The translations under genes were made by a program, and so were the position numbers. From Methylobacterium bullatum (GTDB lineage Bacteria; Pseudomonadota; Alphaproteobacteria; Rhizobiales; Beijerinckiaceae), in contig LR743504.1 in the NCBI GenBank assembly GCA_902712845.1, positions 222,001 through 286,000 of the forward strand: DNA of 64,000 nt, written 5' to 3'. This document shows, piece by piece, positions 45,886 to 54,795 of the stretch. Numbering within the stretch: position 1 is the stretch's first letter; each line of letters opens with the position of its first letter. The notes under the pieces were generated by a model. The model had not been told where the DNA came from. It was given only the letters and a program-made list of their open reading frames with translations, and made no database searches.

Positions 45886-47423
45886 ACGCGCATTCCCCGC
45901 TTTCCTTCGCCCTTCCCGGCTCGGACCGCGTGATCGTCGTCGGCGCCGGCGTTGCCGGTCTCGCCACGGCGTTGAGGCTCAGCCCCCGCCCGGTCACTCT
46001 CGTCACCGCTTCTTCACTGGGAAGCGGCACGGCGACCGGCTGGGCGCAGGGCGGCATCGCCGCCGCCATGGCCGAGGACGATGCCGCCGCGCTACATGCG
46101 GCGGACACGGAAGCCGCCGGCGCCGGCCTCACCGACCCGGCCGTCGCCCTGCGGGTGGCGCAAGCCGGCCCCGGCCTCATCGACTGGCTCGTCGACCTCG
46201 GCGCGCCGTTCGACCGGGATGCCGCCGGCGCCCTGGCGCTCGGCCTCGAAGCGGCCCATTCGCGCCGCCGCATCGTCCGTGCGGGCGGCGATTCCACCGG
46301 GCGGATGGTGCTCGACACGCTGCTGAAGGCCGTGGCGCGGACGCCGTCCATCGAGATCCTGGTCGGCACCGTGCGCGGCCTGCTGCAGGATGAGAGCGGC
46401 GCCGTCGCCGGCTTGATCTGCGAGCGCGACGGTGCCTCGGTGCGGCTCGCCGCGCGGTCGGTCGTCCTCGCCACCGGCGGGCTCGGCTCCCTCTACGCCT
46501 CCACCACCAACCCGCGCGGGGCCACCGGCCGGGGGCTGGCGCTGGCGGCCCGCGCCGGGGCGACCCTGCGCGACATGGAGTTCGTGCAGTTCCACCCCAC
46601 CGCCATCTCGGTGGGACTGGACCCAATGCCGCTCGCCACCGAAGCCCTTCGCGGCGAGGGCGCGCGGCTGATCGACGGCGCTGGCGAGCCGGTCATGGCG
46701 GGCATCGCCGGGGGCGATCTCGCGCCCCGCGACGTGGTCGCCCGCGCGATCTTCCAGGCGCGGCGGCGCGGCACCGAGGTGTTCCTCGATTGCCGTGGTG
46801 CCCTCGGCGCGCGCATGGCGACGCGGTTCCCCACCGTGGCCGGCCTCTGCGCCGCTTCCGGCATCGACCCGCAGCGCCAGCCGATCCCCGTGCGCCCGGC
46901 GGCGCACTACCACATGGGCGGCATCAAGGTGGACGGCACGGGCGCCAGCACCGTGCCGGGCCTGTTCGCCTGCGGCGAGGTCGCCTCCACCGGCCTGCAC
47001 GGCGCGAACCGCCTCGCCAGCAACTCGCTCCTCGAGGCGATGGCCTTCGCCCCTTGGATCGCCGAGGCCGTTGCGTCCGTTCCCGCCCCGGGTCCGGCTT
47101 CGATCGCCGAGCCGTGCCGGCGCGATGACGCCGATCACGACGCGATCCGCCGGATCATGGAAGCCGATGTCGGGGTGGTGCGCGACGCCGAAGGCCTGAC
47201 CGACGCCCTGCGTCACCTGGCGCCGGCGGCGAGGCAGGGCTCCGACGCAGCCCTCACCGGGCTGATGGTGGCCACCTCGGCCCTGTCCCGCCACGAGAGC
47301 CGGGGCGCCCATTGGCGCAGCGACCACCCGGAGCAGGCCCCTGCCCGGCACAGCGAGGTGACACTCGCCGAGGTCTGGCGGATCGCGGAGACCGCCTCCG
47401 CCGATGCGGTTGCATCGGTTTGA
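45882..47423 (+). CDS. nadB: L-aspartate oxidase
   Basis: A 513-residue FAD enzyme that oxidises L-aspartate to iminoaspartate, supplying NadA. The dinucleotide motif GAGVAGLA is at residues 21-28. GSGTATGWAQGGIAAAMAED, ATGGLGSLYASTTNPRGATG and HYHMGGIKVD are typical of NadB within the succinate dehydrogenase flavoprotein family. The ATG overlaps the nadA stop by 4 bp. The gene is followed by a palindromic repeat before nadC. Confidence 0.95.
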   Translation: MNAHSPLSFALPGSDRVIVVGAGVAGLATALRLSPRPVTLVTASSLGSGTATGWAQGGIAAAMAEDDAAALHAADTEAAGAGLTDPAVALRVAQAGPGLIDWLVDLGAPFDRDAAGALALGLEAAHSRRRIVRAGGDSTGRMVLDTLLKAVARTPSIEILVGTVRGLLQDESGAVAGLICERDGASVRLAARSVVLATGGLGSLYASTTNPRGATGRGLALAARAGATLRDMEFVQFHPTAISVGLDPMPLATEALRGEGARLIDGAGEPVMAGIAGGDLAPRDVVARAIFQARRRGTEVFLDCRGALGARMATRFPTVAGLCAASGIDPQRQPIPVRPAAHYHMGGIKVDGTGASTVPGLFACGEVASTGLHGANRLASNSLLEAMAFAPWIAEAVASVPAPGPASIAEPCRRDDADHDAIRRIMEADVGVVRDAEGLTDALRHLAPAARQGSDAALTGLMVATSALSRHESRGAHWRSDHPEQAPARHSEVTLAEVWRIAETASADAVASV

Positions 47424-47457
47424 ATCGGAGGACCGGGACCGTCCTGGGACGATCCCA

Positions 47458-47585
47458 CCCACCGACCTCATCCTGAGGTGCCCGCGCCAGCGGGCCTCGA
47501 AGGAGAGTTCAGCTACCCCGCGCGAGATGGAGGCCTCCTTCGAGGGCTCCGCTTCGCTCCGCCACCTCAGGATGAGGTCAGTGGG
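47458..47585. repeat. Palindromic intergenic repeat, family A copy 3
   Basis: Arms CCCACCGACCTCATCCTGAG and the complementary CTCAGGATGAGGTCAGTGGG, with inner arms GGCCTCGAAGGAG and CTCCTTCGAGG. It fills the nadB-nadC spacer. It is more diverged than copies 1 and 2 but has the same plan. Confidence 0.85.
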
Positions 47586-47629
47586 CGGACCGTCGGCCCC
47601 CTTCCAGCGCCCTTCTCACGAGCGACCCC

Positions 47630-48490
47630 ATGAGCGATGACCGTCTCGTCCCCCTCCCCCGCCTCCTCGTGGAGCCGATCGTCCGCGCGGCTTTGCTGGA
47701 AGATCTCGGCCGGGCCGGCGACATCACCACCGACGCCATCGTGCCCACGGACGCCCGCCTGTCCGGCGTCATCGCGGCCCGGCAGGACGGGGTGATCTCC
47801 GGCGTCGATGCAGCGATCATCGCCTTCGGGCTGATCGACCCGGCCGTGTCGGTCATCGTCGAACGGGGCGACGGCGCGCGGGTCTCGCCCGGTGACGTGG
47901 TGATCCGTCTCGATGGACCGGCCCGCGCCATCCTCACCGCCGAGCGCGTGGCGCTGAACCTATTGTGCCGCATGTCCGGCGTGGCCACCGCCACGGCAGG
48001 GCTCGTGGAGGCGGCCCGGCCGCACGGCAAGGCGCGGATCGTCTGCACCCGCAAGACCACGCCAGGCCTGCGCTCCCTGGAGAAATACGCGGTCCGGGCC
48101 GGGGGCGGTTCCAACCACCGCTACGGCCTCGACGATGCCGTGCTCATCAAAGACAACCACGTCGCCGTGGCCGGCGGGATCGTCCCGGCCATCGAGCGGG
48201 CGAGGGCCTATTCCGGCCACCTCGTGAAGATCGAGATCGAGGTCGACACGCTGGATCAGCTGGCGGAGGCCCTGTCGGTCCGCGCCGACGCGGTGCTCCT
48301 CGACAACATGAGCCCGGACCAGCTGCGCGAGGCCGTGCGGATGATCGACGGGCGCGCCATCGCCGAAGCCTCGGGCCGCATCAACCGCGAGACGGTGGGC
48401 GCCATCGCCGCTTCCGGTGTCGACCTCATCTCCAGCGGCTGGATCACGCATAGCGCGCCGATCATCGATCTCGGCCTCGACGCGGTCTGA
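47630..48490 (+). CDS. nadC: Nicotinate-nucleotide diphosphorylase (quinolinate phosphoribosyltransferase)
   Basis: A 286-residue enzyme that converts quinolinate and PRPP to nicotinate mononucleotide, the third de novo NAD step. Recognised by LLEDLGRAGDITTDAI, the basic active-site segment CTRKTTPGLRSLEKYAVRAG and the late segment EASGRINRETVGAIAASGVD. It follows nadB by about 200 bp that include a palindromic repeat, so it is likely part of the same transcript unless that repeat attenuates it. Confidence 0.95.
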   Translation: MSDDRLVPLPRLLVEPIVRAALLEDLGRAGDITTDAIVPTDARLSGVIAARQDGVISGVDAAIIAFGLIDPAVSVIVERGDGARVSPGDVVIRLDGPARAILTAERVALNLLCRMSGVATATAGLVEAARPHGKARIVCTRKTTPGLRSLEKYAVRAGGGSNHRYGLDDAVLIKDNHVAVAGGIVPAIERARAYSGHLVKIEIEVDTLDQLAEALSVRADAVLLDNMSPDQLREAVRMIDGRAIAEASGRINRETVGAIAASGVDLISSGWITHSAPIIDLGLDAV

Positions 48491-48764
48491 TCCGGCGGAC
48501 AACGACGCCCGGCGCGGATCGAGTTCCGCCGCGTCGGAAATTGTTCCCGGCTGACAGGGGCCCGGGATAATAATCCCTGCGAATACGGCTAAGCCGCCAC
48601 ACTGTGGCCACGGAGTCACGACGCCGCCGCAACCATCGCTTCATCGCGAATTCAGCTTGGCTTTGGGGCGGCAGCGTTTACGTCTTGGCGATCGGAAAAC
48701 GGTATCCTGCGTCGCGTTACCGACCGTGTTTCCCCAACGTTTCGCCTGCCTTCGAGAGGCTTTG

Positions 48765-49439
48765 ATGCGCCGTATCGCCCCCGCCCTGTCCGGGCTCGTC
48801 TGCATGGTTGGTGTCTGGGCCTCGCCCGCCGCCGCCTATGAGATCGACCCCCTCACCCGCCAGCCCCTGGACAACGCGCTGGTGCTGCGCGTGCGTCCGC
48901 AGGCGGAGCCCGCCCCCGCCGCCGTGGTGGCGGTGCCCACCGCCAACGCGTCGCTCAACCCGGCCGACCCGATGGCCTCGGCCGTGCCGCAGATGTCGGC
49001 GATCCAGCGCGAGCAGGTCGCCTTCGGCGGCAATTACGCTCCCGGCACCATCGTGGTCTCCACGGCCGAGCGCCGGCTGTACTACGTGCTCGGCGGCGGT
49101 CAGGCCCTGCGCTACGGCGTCGGCGTCGGTCGTCCCGGCTTCACCTGGGGCGGCACCCAGACCATCACGATGAAGCGGGAATGGCCCGATTGGCGTCCCC
49201 CGGCTGAGATGCTGCGCCGTCGTCCCGACCTGCCGCGCTTCATGAAGGGCGGCATCGAGAACCCGCTCGGCGCCCGCGCCATGTATCTCGGCGGCTCGAT
49301 CTACCGCATCCACGGCTCCAACGAGCCGGAGACGATCGGCACCGCCGTCTCGTCGGGCTGCATCCGCATGACCAACGACGACGTGGCCGACCTCTACACC
49401 CGCGCCAAGGTCGGCGCGAAGGTCATCGTCCAGCGCTGA
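48765..49439 (+). CDS. L,D-transpeptidase (YkuD family)
   Basis: A 224-residue exported protein. Signal peptide residues 1-24 (cleavage after SPAAA) are followed by a Pro/Ala-rich linker and a YkuD catalytic domain (about 100-224). The active-site motif is IHGSNEPE (His about 183) and SSGCIRM (Cys about 200). These enzymes make 3-3 peptidoglycan cross-links or attach proteins to peptidoglycan; in Rhizobiales such cross-links are prominent in polar growth. ATG 48765 is chosen so the product begins with the signal peptide. A strong terminator follows. Confidence 0.88.
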   Translation: MRRIAPALSGLVCMVGVWASPAAAYEIDPLTRQPLDNALVLRVRPQAEPAPAAVVAVPTANASLNPADPMASAVPQMSAIQREQVAFGGNYAPGTIVVSTAERRLYYVLGGGQALRYGVGVGRPGFTWGGTQTITMKREWPDWRPPAEMLRRRPDLPRFMKGGIENPLGARAMYLGGSIYRIHGSNEPETIGTAVSSGCIRMTNDDVADLYTRAKVGAKVIVQR

Positions 49440-49464
49440 TCGTCGTCGACACGCTTCGAACTGC

Positions 49465-49495
49465 AAAAAAGGCCGGCGGAAACGCCGGCCTTTTT
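49465..49495. terminator. Bidirectional Rho-independent terminator
   Basis: AAAAAA, then stem GGCCGGCG, loop GAAA, stem CGCCGGCC, then TTTTT. It ends the L,D-transpeptidase transcript. Because the A-run becomes a T-run on the other strand, it also serves the convergent small membrane protein gene. Confidence 0.92.
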
Positions 49496-49526
49496 CATGC
49501 GCATCGGAACGGCCCGTCCGGTGTGC

Positions 49527-49874
49527 CTATTTCGACACCGACAGGAACCGCGACAGCAGCCAGAGCGGTACCACCACCACGGCACCGGCGAGGATCCAGC
49601 GGCCGAAATCATGGAAGGTCTCGAACCCGAGGTCGATGAGCGCGCGGCCCGCATCGTAGATGTGCCAGAACAGCAGGCCGGGCGTGACGCCCAACGTCGC
49701 CATGATGGCGCCGACGAGGATGGACAGGAACAGCAGCTTCACCAGGACCGCCATGGGCGAACCGCCGAGGAAGCGCCGCAGGGCCGAACGCGGTTCTCCA
49801 TCGGAATAGCCACTCCCGACGGGGGGACGGCCCTGGTAGGGTCCCTGTCGGCGCGGGTCGTTGTCGACGATCAT
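49527..49874 (-). CDS. Small membrane protein (DUF6460-like)
   Basis: A 115-residue protein. A hydrophilic N-terminus rich in Gly/Pro/Arg (residues 1-37) is followed by two transmembrane helices (about 41-62 and 92-110). It matches the small alphaproteobacterial DUF6460 type. ATG 49874 has GAGGA seven bases upstream. A much longer in-frame reading on this strand runs through the divergent esterase and helicase genes and is only an antisense shadow. Function unknown. Confidence 0.7.
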   Translation of the reverse strand: MIVDNDPRRQGPYQGRPPVGSGYSDGEPRSALRRFLGGSPMAVLVKLLFLSILVGAIMATLGVTPGLLFWHIYDAGRALIDLGFETFHDFGRWILAGAVVVVPLWLLSRFLSVSK

Positions 49875-50126
49875 GCTGTCATCCTCTGGCCGTGATCCGA
49901 CGGCTGAACTCTTTCGGACATATGGGGCCTCATCGGCGTCTCTGAAGCCGGCGAACCCGGCGGAAGCGTGACCGATGCGACACACCCGAACGAAACCGTC
50001 TGTCCATTGGGGCGTTAGGCCGTTTCGCGCCGGCCCCGCGACTGGCATCGGTGCGGGCTTCGCCCACATTCGACGCGCCTGCCCGAATGCCGCTTCGGCC
50101 CCACCCTGGATGAGACGAACCGTTCC

Positions 50127-51089
50127 ATGATCGACCACGCCCTCTTCGACCCGGCGACGATCGATCCGGAGACCCACCGCCTCAACGCCGAGATCGTCGC
50201 GGCCCATGCGGCCCAGGCCGATCCCTGGTCGATCCCCCTCTCCGAGGTGCGCGCGCGCCGCCGGCAGGGCACCCAGGCCTCGCCCGCGATGCCCCGCAGC
50301 GCCCGCGCCGAGACGGTGGTCATCGACGGCCCCGACGGGCCGCTGTCCCTGAGGCTGATCCGCCCCGACGCCCGGAAGTGGAAGAAGCTGCGCGGCGCCT
50401 ATCTCCACATCCACCGGGGCGGCTGGGTCTGGGGTGCCGCCGACGAGCAGGATCCGTGGCTGGAGCGGATCGCCGATGCCTGCGGCTTCGTCTGCCTGTC
50501 CGTGGAATACCGCCTCGCCCCCGAGCATCCCTATCCGGCGGCACTGGAGGATTGCGAGGCGGCGGCCCTGTGGCTCGCCGGTCCGGGCAAGGCCGAGTTC
50601 GGCATCTCGGCGCTCACCATCGGCGGGGAATCGGCGGGCGCGCATCTCGCCGTGATGACGCTCCTGCGCCTGCGCGACCGGCACAACCTGCCCCGCGCCT
50701 TCCGCGGCGCCAACCTGAATGCCGGCTTCTTCGATCTCGGCCTGACGCCCAGCGTCCGCAACTGGGGCGAGACCCGCCTCGTCGTGAACACCCAGGACCT
50801 CACCACATTCGCCAACGACTACGTGCGCGACGGCATCGACCGGCGCCGGCCCGACGTGTCGCCGCTCTATGCCGACCTGAAGGGCCTGCCCCCGGCCCTG
50901 TTCTCGGTGGGCACGCATGATCCGCTGCTGGATGACACGCTCTACATGTCGTCGCGCTGGGCGGCGGCCGGGAATGGCGGCCATACCGCGATCTATCCCG
51001 GCGGCTGCCACGTCTTCGTGCGCTATCCCGGCGCCATGACCGAGCGCGCCCTCGAACTGATCGACCGGTTCCTGATGGCGCTCGCCTGA
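50127..51089 (+). CDS. HSL-type alpha/beta hydrolase (esterase)
   Basis: A 320-residue esterase of the hormone-sensitive lipase type. The oxyanion-hole motif is HRGGW (96-100), a variant of the usual HGGG. The nucleophile Ser169 lies in GESAG, the acid in GTHDPLLDD, and the His in GGCHVF. No signal peptide is visible. The substrate is unknown. It precedes the helicase gene by only 6 bp, suggesting co-transcription with the DNA-repair pair but not necessarily a shared role. Confidence 0.82.
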   Translation: MIDHALFDPATIDPETHRLNAEIVAAHAAQADPWSIPLSEVRARRRQGTQASPAMPRSARAETVVIDGPDGPLSLRLIRPDARKWKKLRGAYLHIHRGGWVWGAADEQDPWLERIADACGFVCLSVEYRLAPEHPYPAALEDCEAAALWLAGPGKAEFGISALTIGGESAGAHLAVMTLLRLRDRHNLPRAFRGANLNAGFFDLGLTPSVRNWGETRLVVNTQDLTTFANDYVRDGIDRRRPDVSPLYADLKGLPPALFSVGTHDPLLDDTLYMSSRWAAAGNGGHTAIYPGGCHVFVRYPGAMTERALELIDRFLMALA

Positions 51090-51095
51090 TGACCC

Positions 51096-53723
51096 TTGCC
51101 TGAGGGCTCCCTCCCCGCGCGGTTCGAGGCTTGGTTCGCCTCGCGCGGATGGGCACCCCGGTCGCACCAGACCGAGTTGCTTCGCATCGTCGGCGACGGC
51201 CGTTCCGCCCTGCTGGTGGCGCCGACCGGGGCCGGCAAGACGCTGGCGGGCTTCCTGCCGAGCCTCGTCGCCCTCTCCGAGCGCGCGCCGTCGCGAAAGG
51301 CGCGGGGGCTCCACACCCTGTACATCTCGCCCCTGAAGGCGCTCGCCGTCGACATTGCCCGCAACTTGGAGGCGCCCATCGCCGAGATGGGCCTGCCGAT
51401 CCGGGTCGAGACCCGCACCGGCGACACCCCCTCGCATAAGCGCACGCGCCAGATCGAGCGCCCCCCCGACATCCTGCTGACGACGCCGGAACAGCTCGCT
51501 CTGCTCATCGCCCATCGCGAGGCGGCCGAGCTCTTTGCGAACCTCTCCTGCGTGGTGCTCGACGAGTTGCACGCCCTGGTCACCTCGAAGCGGGGCGACC
51601 TGCTGTCCCTCGGTCTGGCCCGGCTCCACCGCCTCAGCCCGAACCTCACCGCCATCGGGCTGTCCGCCACCGTGCGCGAGCCGGACGATCTGCGGCGGTA
51701 TCTGGTGCCGCAGAACCTCAACCCTCCCCCCTCTGTGGGGGAGGGTGGCCCTCGCGTGAGCGAGGGTCGGGAGAGGGGAGCGCCATCTCCGGAGAGGTCG
51801 CCCCCTCTCCCGCCTGCTCCGCAGGCACCCTCCCCCGCAGAGGGGGGAGGGTTTGATGGTGCCATGGCCGATCTCGTCGTGGTGAAAGGCGGCGCGGCCC
51901 CGGACCTCCACCTCCTCGATACCGGCCTGACCCTGCCGCTCGCCGGCCACACCGCCAGCCAGGCGATGCCGGCGATCTACGACCTGATCCAGGCGCACCG
52001 GACGGTGCTGGTCTTCGTCAACACCCGGCTCCAGGCCGAGTACACCTTCCAGGAACTCTGGCGGATCAACGAAGACTCGCTGCCCATCGCGCTCCATCAC
52101 GGCTCCCTCGACGCCAGCCAGAGGCGGCGGGTGGAGGCGGCGATGGCGGCGGGGCAGTTGCGGGCCATCGTCTGCACCGCCACCCTCGATCTCGGCATCG
52201 ACTGGGGCGATGTCGACCTCGTCGTGAATATCGGCGCGCCGAAGGGGGCGAGCCGGATCATGCAGCGGATCGGGCGGGCCAATCACCGCATGGACGAACC
52301 GTCGAAGGCCTATCTCGTCCCCGGCAACCGCTTCGAAATCCTCGAATGCCAGGCGGCCCTCGACGCGGTGGAGGCGGCGGCACAGGACACGCCGGACGCC
52401 CGCCTCGGCGCGCCGGACGTCCTCGCCCAGCACGTCCTCGGCATGGCCTGCGCCGATGCGTTCGACCCGCTGCAGCTATACGACGAGATCGTCTCGGCGG
52501 CGCCCTATGCCACCCTGTCCTGGGAGGATTTCGAGGCGGTGGTCGATTACGTGGCCACCGGCGGTTACGCGCTGCGCGCTTACGAGCGCTTCGCCAAGAT
52601 CCTGCGCGGGCCGGACGGGCTGTGGCGGGTGCGCGATGCGCGGACCGCCCAGCAATACCGCATGAATGTCGGCACCATCGTCGAATCCGCCAAGGTCAAG
52701 GTGCGGCTCGCACGCGGGGTGCGCGGCAAGCCGGGCGCCATCCTGCCGAAGGGCGGGCGCGTTCTCGGCGAGATCGAGGAGGATTTCGCCGACACCCTGA
52801 CGCCGGGCGACACCTTCCTCTTCGCCGGCGAGGTGCTGCGCTTCGAGGGCCTGTCCGAGGACGAGGCCCTGGCGACGCGGGCGGGTCCCGGCACCGACCC
52901 GGCGATCCCCTCCTACGCGGGTGCGAAGTTCCCGCTCTCGACCTTCCTCGCCGCCCGCGTCCGCGCCCTCATCGCCGATCCGTTTGAGTGGGACCGACTG
53001 CCGAAACAGGTGGCGGATTACCTCCTGCTCCAGCGCCAGCGCTCGATCCTGCCCGGCCCCGAGGGCTTGCTGGTGGAGACGTTTCCGCGGGGCGGCCGTC
53101 ATTACCTCACGGCGTTCCCGTTCGAGGGCCGCCTCGCCCACCAGACCCTGGGGATGCTGCTCACCCGGCGCATGGAGCGCGCCCGCCTGCGCCCGCTGGG
53201 TTTTGCCGCCAACGATTACGGCATCGCCGTCTGGATGACCCGCGACGTGAGCGAGGCCATCGCCCGCGAGCCCGGCTTTCTCGCCGAATTGTTCGCCCAG
53301 GACATGCTCGGCGACGATCTCGAAGCCTGGCTCGACGAATCCTCGATGATGAAGCGTACCTTCCGCCAATGCGCCGTCATCGCCGGGCTGATCGAGCGGC
53401 GCCATCCCGGCCAGAAGAAGACCGGGCGGCAGGTCACCATGTCCACCGACCTCGTCTACGACGTGCTGCGCAAGCACCAGCCCGACCACCTGCTCCTGCG
53501 CGCCGCCCGGCAGGATGCGGCAACCGGACTCCTCGACGTGGCCCGCCTCGGCATGATGTTGAGGCGCATCCAGGGGCGAATCACCCACAAGGCCCTCGAT
53601 CGCGTCTCGCCGCTCTCCGTCTCCGTCATGCTCGAAATTGGGCGCGAGAAGGTCTACGGCGAGGGCGCGGACGAGATCTTGGCCGAGGCCGAGGCGCAGC
53701 TTCTCGAAGAAGCGCTCGGGTGA
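51096..53723 (+). CDS. Ligase-associated DNA damage response DEXH helicase (Lhr-like)
   Basis: An 875-residue superfamily 2 helicase of the Lhr-like, ligase-associated type. Motifs are Walker A APTGAGKT (42-49), DELH (about 154-157), SAT (about 189), and the C-terminal RIGRANHRMDE and DIGIDWGDVDL-like regions. Members of this operon class process damaged DNA with PdeM, an ATP-dependent ligase and an exonuclease. Residues about 209-253 are encoded by a 134-bp palindromic repeat inserted in frame after the first RecA domain. The start is TTG 51096; an upstream ATG runs into a stop. Its stop overlaps PdeM's GTG. Confidence 0.85.
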   Translation: MPEGSLPARFEAWFASRGWAPRSHQTELLRIVGDGRSALLVAPTGAGKTLAGFLPSLVALSERAPSRKARGLHTLYISPLKALAVDIARNLEAPIAEMGLPIRVETRTGDTPSHKRTRQIERPPDILLTTPEQLALLIAHREAAELFANLSCVVLDELHALVTSKRGDLLSLGLARLHRLSPNLTAIGLSATVREPDDLRRYLVPQNLNPPPSVGEGGPRVSEGRERGAPSPERSPPLPPAPQAPSPAEGGGFDGAMADLVVVKGGAAPDLHLLDTGLTLPLAGHTASQAMPAIYDLIQAHRTVLVFVNTRLQAEYTFQELWRINEDSLPIALHHGSLDASQRRRVEAAMAAGQLRAIVCTATLDLGIDWGDVDLVVNIGAPKGASRIMQRIGRANHRMDEPSKAYLVPGNRFEILECQAALDAVEAAAQDTPDARLGAPDVLAQHVLGMACADAFDPLQLYDEIVSAAPYATLSWEDFEAVVDYVATGGYALRAYERFAKILRGPDGLWRVRDARTAQQYRMNVGTIVESAKVKVRLARGVRGKPGAILPKGGRVLGEIEEDFADTLTPGDTFLFAGEVLRFEGLSEDEALATRAGPGTDPAIPSYAGAKFPLSTFLAARVRALIADPFEWDRLPKQVADYLLLQRQRSILPGPEGLLVETFPRGGRHYLTAFPFEGRLAHQTLGMLLTRRMERARLRPLGFAANDYGIAVWMTRDVSEAIAREPGFLAELFAQDMLGDDLEAWLDESSMMKRTFRQCAVIAGLIERRHPGQKKTGRQVTMSTDLVYDVLRKHQPDHLLLRAARQDAATGLLDVARLGMMLRRIQGRITHKALDRVSPLSVSVMLEIGREKVYGEGADEILAEAEAQLLEEALG
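51720..51853. repeat. Palindromic repeat inside the helicase gene, family C
   Basis: A 134-bp palindrome with outer arms AACCCTCCCCCCTCTG... and ...CAGAGGGGGGAGGGTT (about 30 bp each). Two internal small hairpins are present: CCCTCGCGTGAGCGAGGG and GCCTGCTCCGCAGGC. It interrupts the helicase gene but keeps the reading frame, encoding a Pro/Gly/Ser/Glu-rich stretch. Confidence 0.9.
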
Positions 53724-54469
53724 CGCGCCCCTTCCCTGGATTAGAGGATGCGATCTTGGCGCTCGGCCAGAAACTCGAACGAACCATCAAGACCCCCGGC
53801 CTGACGCTGGCCGGCGAAGCCCTCACCCTCGACCTCTGCGGCGGTTTGTGGCTCGCCGCACACCGGACCCTGATCGTCTCCGACCTGCATCTGGAGAAAG
53901 GCTCGGCCTTTGCCGCGCGCTCGGGCCAGTTCCTGCCGCCCTACGATACCCGCGAGACCCTGGCCTGCCTGCACGAGGCGGTGGCCCGCTTCGACCCGGC
54001 CTGCGTCGTGGCCCTGGGGGATTCTTTCCACGATGCGCGCGGCCCCGAGCGGATGGAGCCCGGCGACCGCGCCATGATCGCCGCCCTGCAGGAAGGCCGG
54101 GACTGGGTCTGGATTGCCGGCAACCACGACCATGCGGTGTCGGAGGGCGTCGGCGGGCGCTATGCCGAGACCCTGACGCTGGGCGGGCTCACCCTGCGGC
54201 ACGAGCCGTCGCTGGATGCGCCGGAGGGCGAAGTCGCCGGCCACCTGCATCCCTGCGGCAAGGTCGCCATGCGCGGCCGGGCGGTTCGGCGGCGCTGCTT
54301 CGTCACCGACGGGACGCGCCTGGTGATGCCGGCTTTCGGCGCCTATGCGGGCGGCCTCAACGTGCGCAACCCGGCCTTCGATCCGTTGTTTCCGGCCGGC
54401 TTCACCGCGCATCTCTTGGGCGACGGCCGGGTCTTCGCCATCGGCAAGGCGATGCTCGCGCGGGATTGA
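53720..54469 (+). CDS. pdeM: Ligase-associated DNA damage response endonuclease PdeM
   Basis: A 249-residue metallophosphoesterase. Metal-binding motifs are SDLHLEKG (54-61), GDSFHDARG, GNHDH and, later, GHLHP. This is the pattern of the PdeM family encoded with Lhr-like helicases. It would cleave damaged nucleic acid. GTG 53720 overlaps the helicase stop as GTGA. The usual third and fourth members of this gene set (ligase and exonuclease) are not in the window. Confidence 0.85.
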   Translation: MTRPFPGLEDAILALGQKLERTIKTPGLTLAGEALTLDLCGGLWLAAHRTLIVSDLHLEKGSAFAARSGQFLPPYDTRETLACLHEAVARFDPACVVALGDSFHDARGPERMEPGDRAMIAALQEGRDWVWIAGNHDHAVSEGVGGRYAETLTLGGLTLRHEPSLDAPEGEVAGHLHPCGKVAMRGRAVRRRCFVTDGTRLVMPAFGAYAGGLNVRNPAFDPLFPAGFTAHLLGDGRVFAIGKAMLARD

Positions 54470-54495
54470 GCGTCACCCGGCCGCGTGCCGTCTTT

Positions 54496-54795
54496 TCAGG
54501 CCTTGATGTCGGCGAAGGCCCCGACGATTGTCTCCCGGCCTTGCTTCACCAGTTCCTCGATCTTTTCCTTGATCGCCTGGTTGATCTTTTCGAGTTCCTT
54601 CTGCGGCATCGCGGCCAACGCTTCCTCCGTGAGGCCCATCTTCGTGAGGATCTGTTCGCGGATCTTCTCGGCGGGCGTCATCTTGGCATATTTCAGGAAG
54701 TCGTCCTTCGCCGACGCCTCCTTCGATCCGGACGATGTCGCGCGGACGGACAAGCTCGCATTCGGAGCGGATAGTCCGCTGAGACCGATGGACAT
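54496..54795 (-). CDS. Small helical protein of unknown function
   Basis: A 99-residue protein. The N-terminal third is Ser/Ala-rich. Residues 30-99 are charged amphipathic helices (KDDFLKYAKMTPAEKIREQI, then EALAAMPQKELEKINQAIKE). There is no signal peptide. ATG 54795 (MSIGLSGLS) is preferred over an in-frame start 210 bp upstream, whose extra sequence looks non-coding. It converges on pdeM. Family not recognised, though similar small proteins occur in Rhizobiales. Confidence 0.6.
   Translation of the reverse strand: MSIGLSGLSAPNASLSVRATSSGSKEASAKDDFLKYAKMTPAEKIREQILTKMGLTEEALAAMPQKELEKINQAIKEKIEELVKQGRETIVGAFADIKA

Noticed and set aside
49875..52433. Long minus-strand frame extending the small membrane protein upstream
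   Set aside because: It lies antisense to the esterase and helicase genes. The real product begins at 49874, which has a good ribosome-binding site.
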